From assembly GCA_937967805.1 (NCBI GenBank), contig CALBTC010000333.1, positions 1 through 10,469 on the forward strand: 10,469 nucleotides of DNA, in the 5' to 3' direction. Position numbers and translations under genes: made by a program. Of this stretch, positions 6,291-10,469 are shown piece after piece (the stretch's first letter is position 1; the number at the start of each line of letters is the position of its first letter). The stretch is from an uncultured Anaerolineaceae bacterium. GTDB lineage: Bacteria; Chloroflexota; Anaerolineae; Promineifilales; Promineifilaceae. The notes under the pieces are model-generated. The model worked only from the letters and a program-made list of their open reading frames with translations, was not told the origin of the DNA and searched no databases.

Positions 6291-6310
6291 GACGAGGTTA
6301 CTGAGCTCAA

Positions 6311-6634
6311 CTATACAAAAGTGGCATTAAAGCCTTCTTGGACGAGAGGTGAAATTTCTTTAGTCACTTGCTCTTCTATCTCATCGCGGGTCTTTTCTAA
6401 ATCATATAATGCTTGCAAGTTCATCCACAACTCTGCCGAGGTGCCAAAATAGCGGCTTAACCTTAGCGCAGTATCTGCCGTAATACCTCGTTTCCCCAGC
6501 ACAATTTCATTGATCTTGCGTGGGTAAACTTTCATCTCTTTCGCCAAACGATATTGACTGATACTCAGCGGTTTAAGAAAATCTTCCAGCAAAACTTCGC
6601 CTGGATGTACGGGGGGAATTCTTGTTTCTTTCAT
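6311..6634 (-). CDS. higA: HigA-family antitoxin (XRE helix-turn-helix), module 1
   Basis: This is a DNA-binding antitoxin of 107 residues that should neutralise the HigB toxin encoded just upstream and repress the shared promoter as part of the complex. It has the HigA hallmark 'IPPVHPGEVLLEDFLKPL' at the start. A helix-turn-helix follows (about 27-62, 'LSISQYRLAKEMKVYPRKIN'), then 'GKRGITADTALRLSRYFGTS' and 'LWMNLQALYDLE', the canonical order. GAGGA about 8 nt before the ATG supports the start. The gene begins 13 bp after the toxin stop, the toxin-first order typical of higBA. A dyad in the promoter at 6950-6960 is the likely target. Confidence 0.92.
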   Translation of the reverse strand: MKETRIPPVHPGEVLLEDFLKPLSISQYRLAKEMKVYPRKINEIVLGKRGITADTALRLSRYFGTSAELWMNLQALYDLEKTRDEIEEQVTKEISPLVQEGFNATFV

Positions 6635-6647
6635 AGCTTGTCCTCAC

Positions 6648-6929
6648 TTATTGATAATCCACAATCTCGACTTCATAGGCGTCACCATCTTGCCATTTGA
6701 AGCAGATTCGCCACTGATCATTTATCCGTATGCTGTATTGACCTTGTCGGTCACCAGACAGCTTTTCTAATCGATTTGATGGTGGAATTAATAAATCCTT
6801 CAGTTCTTTAGCAGAATGTAAAAAGGCCAATTTTCGATACGCGTTCTTTTGAATGTCCTGCGGCAGTTTGCGAGAAAAGTCACGATGAAATACCTTTTCG
6901 GTTTCTTTAGATTTGAAGGATTTGATCAT
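6648..6929 (-). CDS. higB: HigB-family toxin (RelE fold mRNA interferase), module 1, lacking the C-terminal catalytic His
   Basis: The 93-residue toxin should cleave mRNA on the ribosome. It has the family pattern 'MIKSFKSKETEKVF', 'RKLAFLHSA', 'IPPSNRLEKLSGDRQGQYSI' and 'RINDQWRICFKW'. The family normally ends Asp-Tyr-His, and that His is catalytic in the Proteus HigB as I recall it. Here the gene ends GAT TAT CAA TAA, giving Asp91-Tyr92-Gln93. The position matching the other Proteus His (54) is Glu55, which is common in this subgroup. The toxin may therefore be weak or altered. No Shine-Dalgarno precedes the ATG, which sits 6 nt after a -10 box, so leaderless translation is likely. The rest of the protein looks intact. 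Confidence 0.9.
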   Translation of the reverse strand: MIKSFKSKETEKVFHRDFSRKLPQDIQKNAYRKLAFLHSAKELKDLLIPPSNRLEKLSGDRQGQYSIRINDQWRICFKWQDGDAYEVEIVDYQ

Positions 6930-6935
6930 GTGAGG

Positions 6936-6964
6936 ATGTTACCGTGAAGCAGTAATACTGTCAA
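6936..6964 (-). promoter_or_regulatory. Promoter and operator of higBA module 1
   Basis: A consensus -35 TTGACA (6959-6964) and a -10 TAACAT (6936-6941) are 17 bp apart. The perfect dyad CAGTA-T-TACTG (6950-6960) lies in the spacer and overlaps the -35, a fitting operator for HigA. The higB ATG starts 6 nt after the -10, so the predicted transcript begins at or beside the A of ATG. Confidence 0.75.
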
Positions 6965-7016
6965 GCGATATGCATTGAATCATCTATTGCGTGAGCCTAA
7001 CTCTCGCACTCCACGC

Positions 7017-7123
7017 AACGGCCGTTTCCCACCACCAACTCCAAATGGCCCGGAAGCCGTATCCACCCACACCCATCCGGACTGTAGCCTAAGCTTAATT
7101 GATGGGAAGGGGAACGGCCGTTT
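7017..7123. repeat. Dispersed repeat, copy B (longest form, with terminal inverted repeats)
   Basis: This 106-bp copy starts AACGGCCGTTTCCC and ends with the complement of AACGGCCGTTCCCC, so 13 of 14 terminal bases form an inverted pair. A degenerate internal octamer (GCCGT near 7056-7060) marks where copy A begins. A 28-bp stretch at its left edge (7014-7041) is identical to copy C (7791-7818). It lies between higBA modules 1 and 2. Confidence 0.88.
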
Positions 7124-7188
7124 CCTGCCCAACTCATCTTTCTTTCGCAGGGTACAATGTTGGGTGGGTGATGTGTTTGGAGAGACGG

Positions 7189-7482
7189 TTATTGCGTCAC
7201 AAATTCGAGCTTTTCAACCTCATCAAAATTTAGACGTTTTCGTATCTGCCAGAGGTCGTAGTTGTTTTGCATGGCCAGCCAGCTTTCTGGCGATCTGCCC
7301 AACGTTTTGGAGAGGCGCAGAGCCATTTCCGGCGTGACGCTGCTTTTGCCGTTGAGCAAGCGAGTAAACGTAGAGGGAGACACTTTTAACTTGGCTGCCA
7401 CGGTGCGCGAACTAACTTTTAGCTCTTCCAAATAAACTTCTCGAATAAATTCCCCAGGGTGAGGTGGATCGTACATGCTCAT
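7189..7482 (-). CDS. higA: HigA-family antitoxin (XRE helix-turn-helix), module 2
   Basis: The antitoxin of 97 residues carries 'DPPHPGEFIREVYLEEL', the helix-turn-helix 'VSSRTVAAKLKVSPSTFTRL' (about 23-42), 'NGKSSVTPEMALRLSKTLG' and 'WLAMQNNYDLW', the standard HigA series. It should bind and silence the HigB encoded upstream. The ATG overlaps the toxin stop as TGATG (7482 shared), which indicates translational coupling. GAGGA lies 9 nt before this ATG; a second in-frame ATG two codons later is less well placed. It differs clearly from the module 1 antitoxin, so the two modules are not a recent duplication. Confidence 0.92.
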   Translation of the reverse strand: MSMYDPPHPGEFIREVYLEELKVSSRTVAAKLKVSPSTFTRLLNGKSSVTPEMALRLSKTLGRSPESWLAMQNNYDLWQIRKRLNFDEVEKLEFVTQ

Positions 7483-7760
7483 CAGTGATAATCCTCGTAA
7501 TTTACGATATAGGCATTGCCGTCAATAAACTCAAAGGTAATGCGCCAATTTTTGCTAACATCAATGGCCCAGATACCTTGTTTATCTCCTTTCAGTGGAT
7601 GGAGACGGAAACCCGGTAAATCCATATCTTCAAGCATTGTAGCGGTGTCCAGGGCGGTCAAACGAATCCTGAGCTTTAGGCGATGAGACGGATTCACACC
7701 TGCCACGCTGCCGGTCTCAAAAAACCGTTTGAGCCCTTTATGCTTGAATGACTTGATCAT
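7482..7760 (-). CDS. higB: HigB-family toxin (RelE fold mRNA interferase), module 2
   Basis: The 92-residue toxin starts MIKSFKHKGLKRFFETG and has 'LPGFRLHPLKGDKQGIWAI' and 'NWRITFEF', ending 'YEDYH'. His54, Asp90, Tyr91 and His92 fall at the same numbers as the catalytic residues I recall for Proteus HigB, so it should be active as a ribosome-dependent mRNA interferase. It overlaps its antitoxin gene by one base. The ATG stands 7 nt after a perfect TATAAT box and has no Shine-Dalgarno, so the transcript is probably leaderless. The -35 region overlaps the edge of repeat copy C. Confidence 0.93.
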   Translation of the reverse strand: MIKSFKHKGLKRFFETGSVAGVNPSHRLKLRIRLTALDTATMLEDMDLPGFRLHPLKGDKQGIWAIDVSKNWRITFEFIDGNAYIVNYEDYH

Positions 7761-7767
7761 GCAATAG

Positions 7768-7795
7768 ATTATACAAAGTGTTGCGTGTTGCGCAA
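7768..7795 (-). promoter_or_regulatory. Promoter and operator of higBA module 2, overlapping repeat C
   Basis: TTGCGC (7790-7795) and a perfect TATAAT (7768-7773) are 16 bp apart. The perfect dyad GTTGCGCAAC (7787-7796) covers the -35 and is a likely HigA site; GTTGCG is also repeated directly at 7782-7785 and around. The last bases of the -35 are the first bases of repeat copy C. Confidence 0.72.
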
Positions 7796-7880
7796 CGGCC
7801 GTTTCCCACCACCAACTCTAAAGGCCAGGAATGGGATACGGCCGTACTCACCCACACCACGCCAGACTGTAGCCTAAGCT
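7794..7880. repeat. Dispersed repeat, copy C, truncated on the right
   Basis: This copy has the full left half shared with B, an intact internal ACGGCCGT (7838-7845), CACCCACACC, and GACTGTAGCCTAAGCT. It then stops abruptly at 7880, the first base of the VOC gene's stop codon. The expected right end (ATGGATGGCAAGGGG plus the last octamer) is missing. Confidence 0.85.
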
Positions 7881-8320
7881 CACACGCCGAGCGCTTGCGC
7901 CAGCCCGATGAGAAGCCCTTCGGGACCGCGGATGTAGCAGAGCCGGTACGACGCCTCGTACTGAACCACTTCGCCGACGAGCTGCGCGCCGCGCTTGTAG
8001 AGCCTGGCGAGCGTCTCGTCGATGTCGTCCACGGTGAACATGACGCGTAGGTAGCCAAGCGCGTTCACCGGGGCGTTCCGGTGATCGGCGACTACGGGCG
8101 GCGTGAGAAATCGCGAGAGCTCCAGCCGGCTGTGGCCGTCAGGGGTGACCATCATGGCGATCTCGACGCGCTGGGAGCCCAGTCCGGTGACGCGCCCGGC
8201 CCATTCTCCTTCGACCGTGGCGCGTCCTTCGAGCTTCAGGCCAAGCTCGGTGAAAAAAGAGATGGCGCTATCGAGAGATTCCACCACGATGCCGACGTTG
8301 TCCATCCGTATCAGGGTCAT
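7880..8320 (-). CDS. VOC (vicinal oxygen chelate/glyoxalase-like) family protein
   Basis: This small cytoplasmic protein of 146 residues has two beta-alpha-beta-beta-beta halves. The first is 'MDNVGIVVESLDSAISFFTELGL' to 'SRLELSRF' and the second is 'LGYLRVMFTVDDIDETLARLYKRGAQLVGEV' to 'IRGPEGLLIGLAQAL' (each shown in part). Members are dioxygenases, glyoxalases or antibiotic-binding proteins; the substrate is unknown. The first metal-ligand position, usually His in 'DHVGI', is Asn8, and the second-half 'H' position is Arg in 'YLRVMF'. Metal binding may therefore be weak or absent. AGGA about 8 nt before the ATG fixes the start. The gene is visibly more GC-rich than its neighbours, lacks the ACGGCCGT octamer, and its stop codon touches a truncated repeat, all signs of acquisition. 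Confidence 0.88.
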   Translation of the reverse strand: MTLIRMDNVGIVVESLDSAISFFTELGLKLEGRATVEGEWAGRVTGLGSQRVEIAMMVTPDGHSRLELSRFLTPPVVADHRNAPVNALGYLRVMFTVDDIDETLARLYKRGAQLVGEVVQYEASYRLCYIRGPEGLLIGLAQALGV

Positions 8321-8350
8321 ATTATTTTCCTACACTTTTGCAGGCGCACC

Positions 8351-8412
8351 CCAGCCACACAAATCCTGACTGTAGCATAAGCTTAATGGATGGCAAGGGG
8401 AACGGCCGTTTT
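8351..8412. repeat. Dispersed repeat, copy D
   Basis: This copy runs from CCAGCCACAC to GAACGGCCGTTTT. The last 45 bp differ from copy A at one position; the left part is degenerate and the left octamer is absent. It lies between the VOC gene start (upstream) and the unknown 547-aa gene's 3' end. Confidence 0.85.
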
Positions 8413-8461
8413 GCACACAAACAGTTGCCGCTGAACGCTCCAAACCATTCAAGCATATTAA

Positions 8462-8485
8462 GCGGCGAGGCGGGACGCCTGCCGC
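8462..8485. terminator. GC-rich hairpin past the 3' end of the unknown 547-aa gene
   Basis: GCGGC-G-AGGCG, loop GGA, CGCCT-GCCGC gives a 10-bp stem with one bulge. An overlapping GGCGGG/CCCGCC pair (8469-8493) is an alternative. It sits about 30 bp past the gene's stop. There is no T-tract, so termination is plausible but unproven. Confidence 0.4.
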
Positions 8486-8516
8486 AGCCCGCCGTGAAGA
8501 ATTTTCAGGGCAAAGG

Positions 8517-10160
8517 TCAGGGGTTTCCGGTGGATGCAAAAAGAGCAACTAATGCGATTACGATAGAAAGAATGGATAGAACGATAGCTAGCCATTGTAT
8601 ACCAATGTTAGCAATAGCTTGGGATGCACCAACTGTTACGTTCATAATTTCTTGTAGTAGCTTCGCATCACGTCGGGCTTGTTCTGAACGATGACGCTGT
8701 TCTGTACTAAGAGCGTCAATTAGATTGGTTCCTTCAGGTGTTAATGGTTGGGTGTAGTTCATTTCCAGCACATCATACCGATACTCACGCATATCGTTAG
8801 TAAACTCCTCGATTTCATGTGACGAGCCGATAATGTCAAAGAGTTTAGTGCGGGCCAATAAGCGAAGGGTCTTTAGATCCTTTACTGGGCGGTGGGTTCG
8901 AGTACTGGCTAGACTGTCTCGCAATTCTGACAATGTTTCATGATAGCCGTCCAACATGCAAGACAGGGCCCAACGTGAGAGAAGGCCTCGGATCCGACCA
9001 TCTGCCCTTTGTGTGATCGTCCAGTTTGATTCAGGATCGTGGTATCCAGGTTGCTCTGGGAAGGCGTCCCTGCGTCGGCATGCAAAGGTAAGACGTATTC
9101 CTTCTTCATTCCACGAACTAGGTAATACAAGTCGGGCACCTGGCCACTCTTCTGACTCCCATGCGTCATAGTCGCGATTAATTGCGAGGCCATCAAAGGC
9201 ACGGATTGACTGGGCTTCTTCGGTTGCTGGAGCTGCTACCTCGGTTACCAATAGGAGTGCAGTTGGGAACATACCTGAACGAATTCCGGAGGCGAAAATC
9301 CCCGGCAGGTTCTGACCAACCCACTGAATACAAGAGTTTTCGAGTTCGGCCAGACAATTTCTTGCAGCATTGCGTCTTTGAAGATTTGGATCCAAAATGC
9401 TCCGGCCAAGTCTAACCGACGTACCGAAAATTAAGTGATTTAGGAGATCGCGTTGACGAAACAGATGGCTTCTCTCAGTGCGAGTAGTGTACTCGGCTCG
9501 GAGTGGTTCATCGAGTGATGCTGCCGCTTGATCGTCCAAGATGAAGGCCATGATTAGTGCAGTTATGCTGGGCGTTATCGACATCAATCTCGGCAGCGCT
9601 GCACGCACTCCATTGGGTAGAACTGCGGTGCGTTCCTTCATGAAGTAGGAGTCGCTTGGATTCGAAATAGGACCGAGATTTATCCATCCCGCGTGACATC
9701 CCCGCCGAATATCACTCATCCACTTTAGAAGGCTGTCATCACGGCTTCTCCCGTGCTCCCAGTCGAGGTTTGAGATTCCGCGGAGTAGCCCATCGACGCT
9801 CGAGGGAGTATACAATTCGGCTACCCAAATGGCAGGGAGTTGCACGCTCTCTCCTGGAGGGAGCTGCCCTCTTTCATTTTTTTCCGGATCGCGTTCTTGC
9901 CAGAACTCCTGCCGCTCCGCCCGCTGAGTGGCCAGATACCATTTAAATCGACGCCATGGCCCCCATTTTTCCGTGATCTGTGAAACACGACCACGAGGCT
10001 GGGAGCTTTTGTCATCTGGCTCAGATTTGACCGTTTCAGGCGTCTCACGTTTGATTTCCACCGGAGGAATGGCGCTATCTAAAGTATGTTCTTTTGTGTC
10101 AGTAGTCCTTGCGTCCTGATCATTGGTCGTATCGGACTGCGTGTCTTTATTTGGACTCAC
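8517..10160 (-). CDS. Unknown protein with disordered N-terminus and C-terminal membrane anchor
   Basis: I do not recognise this 547-residue protein. The first 55 residues are rich in Asp, Thr, Lys, Glu and Pro and look disordered. A mixed, probably globular region follows (about 60-480) with Trp-rich segments such as 'WGPWRRFKWYLATQRAERQE', 'GCHAGWINLGPISNPSDSYF' and 'NWTITQRADGRIRGLLSRW'. A charged helix (STEQRHRSEQARRDAKLLQE) leads into one membrane helix (about 520-542, 'WLAIVLSILSIVIALVALFA') at the extreme C-terminus. The bulk is therefore probably cytoplasmic and tail-anchored. The start is set by a full AAGGAGGTGA at 10169-10178. That site overlaps the upstream GTG (10172), so the usable start is the GTG at 10158-10160. 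The gene lacks the ACGGCCGT octamer and has codon use unlike the aroH-aroF side, so it may be acquired. A role as a defence or surface-stress effector is possible but not supported by any motif. Confidence 0.8.
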   Translation of the reverse strand: MSPNKDTQSDTTNDQDARTTDTKEHTLDSAIPPVEIKRETPETVKSEPDDKSSQPRGRVSQITEKWGPWRRFKWYLATQRAERQEFWQERDPEKNERGQLPPGESVQLPAIWVAELYTPSSVDGLLRGISNLDWEHGRSRDDSLLKWMSDIRRGCHAGWINLGPISNPSDSYFMKERTAVLPNGVRAALPRLMSITPSITALIMAFILDDQAAASLDEPLRAEYTTRTERSHLFRQRDLLNHLIFGTSVRLGRSILDPNLQRRNAARNCLAELENSCIQWVGQNLPGIFASGIRSGMFPTALLLVTEVAAPATEEAQSIRAFDGLAINRDYDAWESEEWPGARLVLPSSWNEEGIRLTFACRRRDAFPEQPGYHDPESNWTITQRADGRIRGLLSRWALSCMLDGYHETLSELRDSLASTRTHRPVKDLKTLRLLARTKLFDIIGSSHEIEEFTNDMREYRYDVLEMNYTQPLTPEGTNLIDALSTEQRHRSEQARRDAKLLQEIMNVTVGASQAIANIGIQWLAIVLSILSIVIALVALFASTGNP

Positions 10161-10217
10161 CCTACTTTTCACCTCCTTCCGCTTGAGTTAGTCGACTTAA
10201 ATAAAACGCGCACGAGC

Positions 10218-10245
10218 AGTATACAAAAAAGAGTCGCAACTTCAA
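10218..10245 (-). promoter_or_regulatory. Promoter of the unknown 547-aa gene
   Basis: TTGAAG (10240-10245) and TATACT (10218-10223) are 16 bp apart. The predicted start is about 50 nt before the GTG, leaving room for the strong Shine-Dalgarno. In contrast to the higB genes, this transcript has an ordinary leader. Confidence 0.6.
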
Positions 10246-10306
10246 ACTATCTTTTCTTCAAAACCGAACAATTTTCTAATGGCGCAAGAATGTGGATAAT
10301 TGCGGT

Positions 10307-10469
10307 ATGTGTGCCTTGAGAGTGCGTTTAATTCCCTTTTTGCTTCTAATTTCCTTGTTTTTGCTAGGATGTGATGGGTTTGGGCAGGCGACGCCACTGC
10401 CCACAAGTGTCGCGCCTCTCCCCACCACTGAATCCATCCAAAACCCACCAACCCCCGCACTGCCCAGCC
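10307..10469 (+). CDS. Putative lipoprotein, N-terminal part only
   Basis: An open plus-strand frame starts at ATG 10307 and runs off the right edge with 54 codons visible. It encodes MCALRVRLIPFLLLISLFLL followed by Gly21-Cys22. The Arg-containing start, hydrophobic core and LLGC lipobox (19-22) indicate a type II lipoprotein signal, with lipidation at Cys22. The mature part begins DGFGQATPLPTSVAPLPTTE and is Pro/Thr-rich, a common low-complexity linker after the anchor. No strong Shine-Dalgarno is seen; TTG (10316) and GTG (10322) are alternative starts that keep the signal. The frame is closed by a TAA at 10277. The function lies outside the window. It is divergent from the unknown 547-aa gene. 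Confidence 0.65.
   Translation, partial: MCALRVRLIPFLLLISLFLLGCDGFGQATPLPTSVAPLPTTESIQNPPTPALPS

Noticed and set aside
6215..8412. Repeats A-D as integron attC sites with gene cassettes
   Set aside because: The size and gene-repeat alternation fit, but no paired RYYYAAC/GTTRRRY core sites frame the repeats (one GCCTAAC at 6995-7001 is isolated), the repeats are not palindromic overall, and no integrase is present.
1..10469. CRISPR array, tRNA, rRNA or complete insertion sequence
   Set aside because: No regularly spaced direct repeats, no cloverleaf or rRNA-like stretch, and no transposase gene were seen on either strand.

Overview
The window is bacterial chromosome, moderately GC-rich, from a free-living organism that makes its own aromatic amino acids. 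A Chloroflexota-like source is my guess from the gene mix: type I-beta DAHP synthase beside an AroH chorismate mutase, several HigBA modules, and a secreted Tat amidase. Nothing in the sequence proves it. No rRNA, tRNA or CRISPR array was seen. A palindromic octamer, ACGGCCGT, occurs about 15 times in the first 8.4 kb and not at all in the last 2 kb.

Layout. 1-356 (-): start of a beta-propeller-like protein that runs off the left edge. 498-2459 (-): an aromatic amino acid operon made of a sigma70-type promoter, a 28-aa leader peptide with seven consecutive Tyr/Phe codons, a rho-independent attenuator, aroH (chorismate mutase), aroF (DAHP synthase) and a final terminator. 2642-2995 (+): a YCII/DGPF-domain protein. 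2996-3165: three consecutive inverted repeats. 3166-3906 (-): an ExoD-family membrane protein. 4075-4102: a perfect 28-bp palindrome. 4195-5826 (-): a Tat-exported amidase-signature enzyme. 5827-6214: mostly empty, with a possible acetyltransferase remnant. 6215-8412: four copies (A-D) of a dispersed intergenic repeat that alternate with two higBA toxin-antitoxin modules and a VOC-family gene, all on the minus strand. 8517-10160 (-): a large unknown protein with one C-terminal membrane anchor. 10307-10469 (+): start of a lipoprotein.

How the genes work together. AroF and AroH catalyse the first step of the shikimate pathway and the branch step toward Phe and Tyr. The leader reads as a ribosome-mediated sensor of charged tRNA-Tyr and tRNA-Phe, with the terminator hairpin and a competing antiterminator pairing both visible. 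This is the strongest regulatory finding. Its leader ATG lies only about 3 nt from the predicted transcription start, and both higB toxin genes have their ATG 6-7 nt after a -10 box. Leaderless translation may therefore be common in this organism. The repeat-punctuated block from 6.2 to 8.4 kb looks like an accessory region built up by insertion at, or recombination between, copies of the repeat.
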